This document shows, in pieces, positions 9,469-18,014 of a stretch of 34,769 bases of DNA. How positions within the stretch are numbered: position 1 is the stretch's first letter; each line of letters begins with the position of its first letter. This DNA comes from Emiliania huxleyi CCMP1516 (taxonomy: Eukaryota > Haptophyta > Isochrysidales > Noelaerhabdaceae). The position numbers and the translations under genes are program-made. The DNA lies in assembly GCF_000372725.1 (NCBI RefSeq), contig NW_005198433.1, positions 13,190 to 47,958 of the forward strand. Reading direction: 5' to 3'. The notes beneath the pieces were generated by a model. That model was not told where the DNA came from. It was given only the letters and a program-made list of their open reading frames with translations, and made no database searches.

Positions 9469-10419
9469 TCCAGCACTGAACCCCCACCATTGGCTACTGT
9501 ACTGTACGCCGAGCGGCTCCGGCTTATTTATACGTACTCTATATTACTCGGAACTCGCGCTTCCGGCCCGAGTAGGTCCGAGGACGCGGTGAACGTCTCG
9601 CGAGATCGATACGAGTAAAGAATCGACCTGTACGGACGGGACACACGACACGCTACGACCGCGCGACCGGACAGCCTGTCGACACCGACGTCACGTCAAC
9701 ACGATACCACATTGCACATACCCGACCTTACCCTGTGAGTGCGAGTCGGTACGCCGTAGCTACGGCCTGCGTCGCCTGCTGGTGCATGCTGCGAGCTCTA
9801 CCGTCTAGGTCTACGCGCGATACCTGGGCGCTGGGGCGTGCGCGTGGGGGTGCGGCTGCGGGTGGGGCGCGAATGATCGTTGATCCGAATGTTCGTCGAA
9901 AATCAAAATATCAAAACGGTTTATATCGGTTATTCGGCTTTCAGCTTTCAGCAATCTCACCCCTATCTCACCCAAATAACATCGAGGATCGAGAGGCTAG
10001 GACAGAGAGGACAGAGACCACCCCAGCAGCAGCGCTCTGCTGCTGGGGGGGGTCAGACCCCCCCTCCTAGCAGCAGGGACGGGCTTAGAAGTGCGGGGGG
10101 GGTACCGAGCAATGTGCGGCCGCTCCATCGCCTTCATCACCAGCATCAGCGCTGAGCGGGAGCCGAAGGTTTGCTGCAGCGGCAGGTAGGTAGGTAGGTG
10201 GTGGGGTGGTTTGACTTTGCCGCAGAGGCCGTCCCTAGCTGTGAACAGCAAAACGGGACAGTATTGCTTTTTAACCTGGGGGGGGGCGTGTCATCTGACT
10301 TAATTCGGCGAGATCACACAGCTCGGATCAACTATTGGGAACTCGTCAGCATGCTGACCAGCCGCCCTTCTGCCTTGCTGGCTCGCAATTGATCAGCTGC
10401 CAACTCCTGCAGCTGCCAG
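9469..10419. other. Intergenic region between the two 7TM genes
   Basis: No exon is supported. It contains an AT-rich block with TATTTATACGTACTCTATAT (9524-9543), a possible promoter or 3' end, a GC-rich hairpin at 10022-10076, and a short TAGG repeat (10186-10198). Confidence 0.5.
10022..10076. repeat. Complex inverted repeat
   Basis: CTGCTGCTGGGGGGGGTC (10037 onward) pairs with GACCCCCCC...AGCAGCAG ending at 10076. The left arm is also near-palindromic with CCAGCAGCAGCGCTC at 10023. The result could be a cruciform or bidirectional hairpin. Confidence 0.8.
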
Positions 10420-12319
10420 ATGGCCGATCAGCCGTCGTCTTCGGGCAATCCCACGCCACGCACTCGACCGATGTCAAGCTGGGAGGTTGTTGGAGACGTC
10501 GAGCTTGGAGTTTTTCGGCCCTCTGCTGGTGACGTCGCGCCTCGGTCTGCGGACCTCCACATCGCCTACAGCGGACTCGAGTGCGGCGTGGCGCTGCTGG
10601 TTGCTCTGTTCGCCTTTTACGCCTGCGTTGTCGTCTGCCGGAGCCGCGTGCGCGTGCGCACCCTCCGCACGCTGCGATTCCTCCTCTCCTTCTTCCTCTT
10701 CTGGTGGGTGGTCGCCTCGCTCACCTCTGGCGTCGCCTTTTGGGAGGTTGTCCTTTCGGCTAGCAACTGGTCTCCGCACGAGCGCAAGGAGATCGTGTGC
10801 GAGGTGTATATTGTGGCCTCCTTTGGCTTCGTCGAGCCAATGGTGCTCATCCTCGTCTGCGGCATCTTCTATCGCAAGCTCAGCAAAAGCGTTGCCGCGG
10901 CGCCGACGCCACCACCAGTGGGCAAGCGGCGGCGAAGAAAGGCGCGACCCACTGCCCCACTGCGTTGCAAAATGGCAGGCCTCGACCCGGGCAGTGGAGG
11001 CTACCTAGGCGAAAAAGATGGAGCTCTGGCGTCTCCTGCACTTTGCCTTTGGCATCGCGCTGGGCGTGACACTCATTCAGGCACCCGGCCACGTGTAGCG
11101 TGCGTTCGCGCCTTGCAGCAATCTCGACGTGAGTTCTGCTTGCCGCAGGCCTTCTTGCTGATCCTCGTCGAGACGGGCGCCGTCGACCATCGGATCCTCG
11201 GGCCGCAGCCGTGAGCATCGCCGCTAGGGACCCTTTCCTTCTATTGCTCCCACTTATCGTTGCTCTCAACGCCCTCCGGAGCGGGCCTCTTGGGATGGGT
11301 TGTAGCAGGTACGGAGGGGAGGTTTGAACGACTGTGTGTCCCGCCGCCTCCCTCGCAGGTCGGACACATCAGCAAACTACTCTCTGTGGTACTTCATGGA
11401 CGTGCCCATCAACCCCGCACCGCCGCCGCCACTGCTGCCGCCACGGCCGCCGTCCTCACCGACGGAAGATCTTGTAGACGACATGGGAAGCGGGTTTGCA
11501 GAGGAGGCGGCATCGCCGTCGTCGCCTCCATCTGTGGAGCAGCTGAGCCCCTTCACCTGGTGGCGTTACGAGGGATGCGCTGGTAGTTACGGCACAATCA
11601 TCGTCTCGACCACCTGCTTCGTCCTGTTTGAGCTGGTGTGGTTTGTCGTGTGCCAGCGGCTCATCCGCACCGTCATCAACAGGCAGATGCGATGTCGGCT
11701 GCGCATAGTGCAGATCACCTACCTCACGGCGCCGCCGCTGATCATCGTCGTGCGCGCTCTGCTCATCTTTTTCAAAGGCGATTGGTTCATCACTCGGCGA
11801 TTGCTCAAGATGGCCGAGACGGCCGTTACTCTGCTCGCGGCGCTCGTCGCCGTTTACTCGCTTATTTTGCGACCTGTGCGCGACGGCAGCGATCAGGCAA
11901 AGGAGGTCAAAGAGGGCGGCAGTGGCAGTGGCGGCGAGGGAGGCGGCGGAAGCGGACCCACTGATATTCGACCAGGCGGTGCAACCGGCGCCGCAGTCAG
12001 ACCTGCCAACAGCGAGAGCGACGCAGCTATCGCAGCCACCGCCGCCGCCGATGGCAGCGAAGGCGTAGGACGAGGTCTCGGCAGCGGTTCCGAGAGGAGC
12101 CCTGCGCGCCCGCTTCGCCGCTCGAGCAGCCATCGCTCGACCAATGAAGGTCGGTCGGACGACGACTGGGAAGCGGCCGAGGCGGTGAGGTGCAAGAGCC
12201 CGCTGCCGCAGACAGGCATGCGAGTCTTGAGCCGCGGCATCAGCTCGCCGGCTCCTGTAATGCAGTGCTCGCCGCGAATAGTTCCAAGCTATCCGCGCTC
12301 GCAGTCGGCAATGATTTAG
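10420..12319 (+). CDS. Seven-transmembrane receptor-like protein, four exons
   Basis: Exons 10420-10941, 11009-11080, 11149-11210 and 11359-12319 join in frame to 538 residues. Introns are 67, 68 and 148 nt; the first two are GC-AG with AG|GC junctions, the third GT-AG. Seven spans are visible. TM1 is CGVALLVALFAFYACVVVC. TM2 contains LLSFFLFWWVVASL. TM3 contains VYIVASFGFVEPMVLILVC. TM4 spans exons 2-3 (HFAFGIALGVTLIQ|AFLLILVETGAV). TM5 contains TTCFVLFELVWFVVC. TM6 is LTAPPLIIVVRALLIFF. TM7 is VTLLAALVAVYSLIL. A Pro-rich extracellular or loop segment (PAPPPPLLPPRPP) precedes TM5. The 150-residue C-terminal tail is Ser/Gly/Arg-rich and hydrophilic, as in receptors regulated by phosphorylation. 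The ATG at 10420 follows an in-frame stop. It lies next to another 7TM gene on the same strand, but similarity between the two is weak and no ligand class can be assigned. Confidence 0.75.
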
Positions 12320-12495
12320 CATACGCGGCCCTCATGCATACGTAGCACAGGCAATTTTATTACGCTCTCTCCTCTCTCTCACACCGTCGCGCAGCGCGCG
12401 ATGCTGCACCGACAGTCGCTGCAGCGCAAACGGCATCCATTCGCGCGCCGACCACGACGTCTGGTCGTACTGCCACGAGTTTTTCGCCATCGCAG
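12320..12495. other. Spacer between the 7TM gene and the inverted-repeat element
   Basis: On the minus strand an open frame reads MAKNSWQYDQTSWSAREWMP... to a stop at 12332. It looks somewhat protein-like, but it is only 53 codons and has no recognised family. Confidence 0.25.
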
Positions 12496-13144
12496 GGTTC
12501 CGGCTCCTAGCCGGATAGGGGGTCTGTTGGGACTGGCTGGCCCCTCCCAGATAGGTAGGTAGGTTGGTCTTGTTTGGCCCAAAAGGACCCTGCAATCCGG
12601 TGTGAAGCCATCCGGATCTACCGGGCGCGCCTCCGGCGGGCCCGTTCCCGCGATGGCCCACAGTCCTCCGTCACCAGGTTGAACCCCCTCCCCCCCCACT
12701 CCTCGTACTCGACCACGATACCTGACCTCCATCTAGCCTCTTCCTCCATGTTTGTCCAGCCCCCAACCTCCATCACCACCACCCAGAATCAACTTGTCGC
12801 ATGGCTCCCGTCTCGCACCTTAGCATACTTGTTGTCTCGCTCCCGCTGCCTTGCCCGCATCCCTCCACCAATACCTCCCCGCTCCTCAGGTCCCCTCTTC
12901 CATCGACCCTCTTTGCTCGTCGGTTTCGCACTTCTCAACCTCTCGTCTCCCACATCCACTGTCGTCCACCCCATGAACCTGTCGATCTCCTCGTCGCCCA
13001 CGCCCCCGTTCCCCATGTACTCCAGCATAAGCTCGTCGTCCTCCTCAGCATAGCTCCCTCCTCCCACCATGTCTCCTCTCGACTCCCCCTCTCTCTCTCT
13101 CTCTCTCTCTCTTACCTTACCCTATCCGGCTAGGAGCCGGAACC
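12496..13144. mobile_element. 649-bp terminal-inverted-repeat element (MITE-like)
   Basis: GGTTCCGGCTCCTAGCCGGA at 12496 continues to a 25-bp arm (12496-12520). Its exact reverse complement lies at 13120-13144. The element is flanked by CAG on both sides (12493-12495 and 13145-13147), a possible 3-bp target duplication. Inside are a TAGG-repeat patch, a (CT)n tract at 13090-13111, and a 93-codon minus-strand frame (13070 to 12789) rich in acidic residues (EEDDELMLEYMGNGG) with no recognised transposase motif. The arm is itself internally palindromic (CCGGCTCCTAGCCGG). It sits directly upstream of the MutS2 start, so it may contribute promoter sequence. Confidence 0.85.
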
Positions 13145-13167
13145 CAGCGAGCACACACAAAAGGTAC

Positions 13168-16100
13168 ATGCTCGCTCCCTCGGTCTGCTGCGCCAGTCTC
13201 TCCCTTCCGTCGGCGCTGACGCTCTCCTCGGCCTTCACGCGTGACGCCGTCGCCCTCGGCCTCCCTGAGTGCCTGCAGCTGCTGTCAGACCGAGCTCAGA
13301 CGGCGCCGGGACGCGCCTTGTGCCTGACGCCGCGCCTGCACGAAACGGCGGCCGAGTGCCGCGACGCCTACAGCGCCGTCTCCGAAGCCTTTGCCGTGGA
13401 GTCTTCGCCGCCGTTTCCTCACGAGCTGGCGATCGAGGACAGCCTGGTCGCAGTGTCCGCGGGCGCGACGCTGGGTCCGCAGGACCTGCTCGAGATAGGC
13501 CAGGCGGTGGCAGCCCTCCACACCACAGCCTGCTGGGCGGAGCCGCATCGGTGGGAGCGCACACCGCAGCTAGCCGCGCTCGCGATCAACGCCTCGCCGC
13601 CGCCGCGGCTGCTCAAGGCCTTTGGTGACGCGTTCGACCGCACGAGCACCGGCGAGGTGGTGCTCTCGTCCAAGGCGTCCCCATATCTCCGCATACCTCC
13701 CCATAGCGCCCCATCGCGGCTCGGGTAATCTCGGGTGATCTCGGGTAATCTCGTCCAAGGCGTTCCCGCGGCTGGCGAGGCGGCGGGTGGCCGCGCAGAG
13801 CGCTGCTCGCTCGACGGCGGACAAAATGCGCTCGCTGCTGACCGAGCCAGACTTTGTCGCCGGGCTGGCGGAGGACCGACCGCCGCCGCGGCAGCGCGAC
13901 GGCCGGTGGGTGGTGCCGGTGGCGGGCGGCGGCTGTGAACGGCGTCTCTTCACACCTCTAGCTGTGAACAGGTGGGTGGTGCCGGTGGCGGTCGGCAGCG
14001 GCCAGGGGCGCGTCGGGGAGGAGGTGGCGCGGTCGCGCTCGGGCGCGACGGCATTCGTCGAGCCGCACCGGGTGGGCAATCTCGGGGAATCTCGGGTGAT
14101 CTCGGGTCATCTCGTCCAAGGCGTTCGTCGAGCCGCACCAGGTGCGGCGGCTCTCGGCGGCCGCGGCGCGCGCCGACGGTCGCGTCGAGCGCGCCGAGCG
14201 GCGGCTGGTGCGCGCGCTCAGCGCCCTCGTCGAGAGTACCCGAGAGTACCCGAGAGTATTCGAGATTAGGTGCGCGCGCTCAGCGCCCTCGTCGCCGCGC
14301 ACCGCGCGTCGCTCGAGGAGTCGCTGGCGGCGGCGGGCGAGCTCGACGCGGTGTTTGCGCGTGCGGCGCTTGGCGCGGCATGGGGGGCGCGCGTGCCGGC
14401 GGTGGGTGAGCAGGGCGTGGTGCGGCTCGACGGCGCGACGCACCCGCTGCTCGCCAGCGCCGCCGCCACCGGCGCCTCCGCCCCCGCCGGTGGCGTGAGC
14501 GCCGTGGTTGGCAATCGGCTGGAGCTGGGCGGCGAGGGCTGCCCGCAGGAGCCCACCGGCGCTGCCTATAAACGCACAACCCCGGCACCAAGACGCACAA
14601 GCTCGGACAGTCGAGACAGGGAGAGACCGCATCGACAGTCAGAAGTCAGCGCTTCCTCCTTCGACCCGCGTGCCGCGGGCATGTCCTCTCCCTCCTCCTC
14701 CTACCTCCTCCCTCCTCCTCTCCCTCCTCCTCCTCCTCCTCCTCCTCCTCCTCCTCCTCCTCCCACGTGCCCCGCGGGCATGTCCGTGACGCGTCCGCGA
14801 CGCGTCCGCAGGGCCTGGTGCTGACCGGGCCAAACGCAGGCGGCAAGACACCTCCGAGACACTTCCGAGACACTTCCCAATTACTTCCGAGACACCTCCA
14901 AGACACTTTCGAGACACTTCCGTGCCGCCGCTGGCACGCGCAGGCGGCAAGTCTGTCGCCCTGAAGACGGTCGGGCTGTGAACGGCGTCTCTTCACACCT
15001 CTAGCGGTGAACAGGCGGCAAGTCTGTCGCCCTGAAGACGGTCGGGCTGTGAACGGCGTCTCTTCACACCTCTAGCTGTGAACAGGCGGCAAGTCTGTCG
15101 CCCTGAAGACGGTCGGGCTGTGAACGGCGTCTCTTCACACCTCTAGCGGTGAACAGGCGGCAAGTCTGTCGCCCTGAAGACGGTCGGGCTGTGAACGGCG
15201 TCTCTTCACACCTCTAGCTGTGAACAGGCGGCAAGTCTGTCGCCCTGAAGACGGTCGGGCTGTGAACGGCGTCTCTTCACACCTCTAGCTGTGAACAGGC
15301 GGCAAGTCTGTCGCCCTGAAGACGGTCGGGCTGTGAACGGCGTCTCTTCACACCTCTAGCTGTGAACAGGCGGCAAGTCTGTCGCCCTGAAGACGGTCGG
15401 GCTGTGAACGGCGTCTCTTCACACCTCTAGCTGTGAACAGGCGGCAAGTCTGTCGCCCTGAAGACGGTCGGGCTGTGAACGGCGTCTCTTCACACCTCTA
15501 GCTGTGAACAGGCGGCAAGTCTGTCGCCCTGAAGACGGTCGGGCTGTGAACGGCGTCTCTTCACACCTCTAGCTGTGAACAGGCGGCAAGTCTGTCGCCC
15601 TGAAGACGGTCGGGCTGTGAACGGCGTCTCTTCACACCTCTAGCTGTGAACAGGCGGCAAGTCTGTCGCCCTGAAGACGGTCGGGCTGTGAACGGCGTCT
15701 CTTCACACCTCTAGCTGTGAACAGGCGGCAAGTCTGTCGCCCTGAAGACGGTGGGGCTAGCTGCGCTGCTCGTGCGCTGCGCAGTGCCCGTGCCGTGCTC
15801 GCCGGCGCGCGACGGCGAGGGCGAGGGCGGCGGTGGCGCCGAGGGCGGCGCGGGGGTTGGTGGTGGCGGACGCTGCGGCGGAGGCGGTGATGGGGCTGCG
15901 ATGGCGGTGGCGGCGCCGCGCGCCGGCCTCGTCTCTGCGACAATGAGGAAGCCAGACCTGATTGGTGAGGACACCTCCCCAGGTGTCGTCGCCGCGCGTC
16001 GACTTCTTCTCTGCCGTGGTGAGCGACTTGGCGGAGGCGCAAGACGTGTCGGCGGGCACGTCGTCGTACTCTGCGCACGTGCGCAGCTGCGCGCGCGCCC

Positions 16101-17932
16101 TCGAGGCGGCGGGTGCGCACGGCGCGAGTGCCCTCGTGCTGCTCGACGAGCCCGGCGAGATTACCCGAGATTACCCGAGATTACCCGAGATTACCCGAGA
16201 TTACCCGAGATTGCATGCTGCTCGACGAGCCCGGCGCCGAATACCCCTGAGACTGCCCGGTAGATTACCCGAGATGAGGCGCGAGCACCGCGCCTACTCC
16301 CGCAAGATTACCCGAGACTGCCCGAGATTGCCCGAGATTACTCGAGATTAGGCGCGAGCACCGAGCCGGCCGAGGGCGCGGCGGTGGCTCAAGCGGTTAT
16401 CGAGGAGCTGCTGGCGCGGGGCGCGCGGCTCGTCGCGACGACGCACGCGTCGCCGCTCAAGCTGCTCGCGCTGCGCGATACGCGGCTGCAGGTCGGCTGC
16501 GGTACGTCCTCGGGTCCCCGCAAGTAGCCCCGCGCAGAGGACAACAACGTCCGTCCCACACACGCACAGGCGCGCGCGCGCGCGCGCACACACACACACA
16601 TGGCTCGGGGACCCCCCGCAGTGTGGTTGGTGTGAGCGCACAAGCACGAGCAGAGGTGCACACCTCTGCCCTTGGCGGCGGCAGGTCGCGAGATTGCCCG
16701 AGATTGCCCGAGATTACCCGAGATTGCCCGAGATTGCCCGAGATTGCCCGAGATTGCCCGAGATTGCCCGAGATTACCCGAGATTGCCCGAGATTCGCCT
16801 TTGGCGGCGGCAGGTCGCGGCGATGCAACGGAGGCGGGTCGACCGACGGAACGGAGCGGGCGCCGCAGCGCTGCCGTCGTACGCGATTCTCGTGGGCGCC
16901 GTCGGCGGATCCTACGCCCTCGCTGCTGTGAACAGCGTCTCTTCACACCTCTAGCTGTGAACAGGCGCCGTCGGCGGTTCATACGCCCTCGACGCGGCCG
17001 CGCGCGAGGGGCTTCCCGAGGCGCTGCTCGCGCGCGCGCGCGGCCTGCTGCCCGGCGCCGAAGGCGACGCCGATGACGGCGACGGCGACGCCGCCGACGC
17101 CGACGCCGATGACGGCGACGCTGAAGGCGACGCCGATGACGGCGACGCCGAAGCCGCTGGCGCTGGCGGAAGTGGGCGGGGCGGGCGGGGCGGGCAGGGC
17201 GGGAGCGAGGGCGGCCCGCATCCAAAGGCGGCCCCACGCAACCGGCCCGTGAGAAGCTTCGCCGCGCTGTCGGAGGCGCTCGAGCAGGCGTGCGAGGAGG
17301 CGTCGGCGGCGGCGGCGGCGGCGCGCGTGGCGCTCGCTGAGGCAGAAGCGGCGCGGCGCGAGGCGCGCGGCGCGGCGGCGCGCAGCGCGGCGGCGTTCGA
17401 GGCGTCGCGCCGCTGGCTGGCGGCCCGGCGCGTGCGCCTCGACGGCCTCGTCGGGCGGCTGAGCGCGCAAGGCGCCGAACCGCTCGAGCTGCTCGGCCAG
17501 ACGCTCGACGCGCTCTCGCTCCTCGAGATCGACGCAGCAGAGGCGCGCGCGAAGGCGCTGGGCAGGCTCGGGCTGCGCGCGCTGGACGGCCGCCCGTTGC
17601 GCGCCGGCGAGAGCCTCGTCGTCGTGGCAACGGCGGCGGCGGCGACGGCGGCGGCGGCGGCGACGGCGCCGCCGCAGCAGCCGAGCACGATCGAGGCGGA
17701 GGTGGCGGAGGATGCGCCCGAGGGCTCCGCCGACGCGCAGATGTCCATCGTCGGCGGGCCGCCTGTGCGGGTTCCGCGCGCCGAGCTGGCCGAATGGGCC
17801 GCCGTCGACGCGGCCACTAGCCTCGACAGCGGCAGCTTCTCGGCCGACGGCTGGGACTGGATGGGCGCGGTGGCGCCGACGGCGGAGCAGAGTCGGTCCA
17901 GCGGCGGCGGCAAGCGCCAACGGAGGCGGTAA
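13168..17932 (+). CDS. mutS2: MutS2-family ATPase, eleven exons
   Basis: MutS2 is a MutS-like ABC ATPase that acts on branched or recombining DNA and, in some bacteria, on collided ribosomes; algal copies are usually plastid-directed. Exons: 13168-13674, 13760-13905, 13972-14071, 14142-14207, 14270-14536, 14812-14839, 15725-15906, 15983-16154, 16352-16491, 16814-16895, 16965-17932. They join in frame to 885 residues. The N-terminus is hydroxyl/hydrophobic-rich, like a transit peptide. Motifs: the core-domain GRWVVPVAVG and SGATAFVEP; Walker A TGPNAGGKS (K374); the signature region FFSAVVSDLAEAQDVSAGT; Walker B LVLLDEPG (D487, E488); the H-loop ATTHAS (H521). The C-terminus is acidic (DADADDGDGD), then coiled coil; the usual Smr nuclease domain is absent. 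Introns 1, 6, 8 and 10 are GC-AG; 2, 3, 4, 7 and 9 are GT-AG. Intron 5 (14537-14811) has ambiguous edges. Nearly all introns lie between duplicated exon pieces and contain repeats. Confidence 0.9.
13675..13759 (+). other. MutS2 intron 1: minisatellite between duplicated exon
   Basis: 85 nt, GC-AG. CTCGTCCAAGGCGTYCC is present on both sides (about 13666 and 13751). The interior is CCCCATA/TCGGGTAATC units in antisense orientation to the gene. Keeping either copy preserves VLSSKA. Confidence 0.85.
13906..13971 (+). other. MutS2 intron 2: hairpin element between duplicated exon
   Basis: 66 nt, GT-AG. GTGGGTGGTGCCGGTGGCGG occurs at 13906 and again at 13972. The hairpin element occupies 13933-13971 and supplies the acceptor TGTGAACAG. 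Removal restores DGRWVVPVAVG. Confidence 0.9.
14072..14141 (+). other. MutS2 intron 3: minisatellite between duplicated exon
   Basis: 70 nt, GT-AG. TTCGTCGAGCCGCACC is duplicated (14053 and 14123). The splice lies at CACCRG|GTG in each copy. The interior is CAATCTCGGG-type units plus a stray CTCGTCCAAGGCGTTCGTCG that resembles the intron 1 junction, as if copied from there. Confidence 0.85.
14208..14269 (+). other. MutS2 intron 4: minisatellite between duplicated exon
   Basis: 62 nt, GT-AG. GTGCGCGCGCTCAGCGCCCT is duplicated exactly (14208 and 14270; identity continues through CGTCG). The interior is GAGAGTACCC-type units ending GAGATTAG, which provides the acceptor. Confidence 0.9.
14537..14811 (+). 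other. MutS2 intron 5 with (CCT)n tract
   Basis: About 275 nt between GNRLELGGE and GLVLTGPNAGGK. It holds a polypyrimidine (CCT)n run at 14690-14763 followed by a duplicated CCCGCGGGCATGTCC / CGCGTCCGC patch. The exact edges are ambiguous by a few bases, because the donor side reads GAGGGCTG and the acceptor GCAGGGCCTG. Confidence 0.6.
14840..15724 (+). repeat. MutS2 intron 6: ~12 x 71-bp exon-plus-hairpin array in the Walker A region
   Basis: It first has an 11-bp minisatellite (GACACTTCCGA variants, 14849-14930) after GCGGCAAG. Then units of exactly 71 bp start near 14943, 15014, 15085, 15156, 15227, 15298, 15369, 15440, 15511, 15582, 15653 and 15724. Each has about 34 bp of Walker A coding sequence (GGK S VALKTVG) plus the 37-nt hairpin element GTGAACGG...GTGAACAG. 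The last exon copy runs on into the real exon (GTGGGGCTAGCTGCG), whereas the others read GTCGGGCT before the element. Thirty-four is not a multiple of three, so retained extra units would shift the frame. Splicing from CAG|GCGGCAAG at 14840 to ACAG|GCGGCAAG at 15725 removes everything and restores Walker A. Units differ at only a few sites (CTCTAGCGG versus CTCTAGCTG). Confidence 0.95.
15907..15982 (+). other. MutS2 intron 7 with diverged flanking duplication
   Basis: 76 nt, GT-AG. GTGGCGGCGCCGCGCG at the 5' end resembles GTGTCGTCGCCGCGCG after the acceptor, and both continue into a similar TCGTCTCTG/TTCTCTG stretch. This looks like an older event of the same kind as introns 1-4. Confidence 0.75.
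16155..16351 (+). other. MutS2 intron 8: double minisatellite insertion in Walker B
   Basis: 197 nt, GC-AG. CTGCTCGACGAGCCCGGCG is present at 16138 and again near 16210, and GGCGCGAGCACCG near 16275 and again at 16351. Two GATTACCCGA-type blocks separate them. Removal restores LLDEPGASTEP, the Walker B region. Confidence 0.85.
16492..16813 (+). other. MutS2 intron 9 with (GC)n/(CA)n and minisatellite
   Basis: 322 nt, GT-AG. It contains GCGCGCGC-ACACACAC (about 16570-16600), then a copy of CTTGGCGGCGGCAGGTCGCG (about 16671), ten CCCGAGATTG units, and a second CTTTGGCGGCGGCAGGTCGCG at the acceptor (16797). Confidence 0.8.
16896..16964 (+). other. MutS2 intron 10: hairpin element between duplicated exon
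   Basis: 69 nt, GC-AG. GCGCCGTCGGCGGWTCMTAC is duplicated (16896 and 16965). The hairpin element spans 16926-16964 and supplies the acceptor GTGAACAG. Removal restores VGAVGGSYALD. Confidence 0.9.
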
Positions 17933-18014
17933 GTAGAGAGCCCACGCGACTGAGACCAGCATCCCTTTTGTGTAGTTTTCTACTTTACTCACAGATATAG
18001 CATCAGCACCCTAG
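17933..18014. other. MutS2 3' flank
   Basis: A short spacer with TTTTGTGTAGTTTTCTAC, likely the 3' UTR, ending where the open frame of element copy B begins after TAG at 18012. Confidence 0.4.

Noticed and set aside
14943..15760. CRISPR-like array (37-bp repeat, 34-bp spacer)
   Set aside because: The 34-bp spacers are all the same MutS2 coding sequence, the setting is a eukaryotic gene, and there are no cas genes; it is a tandem exon-plus-element array.
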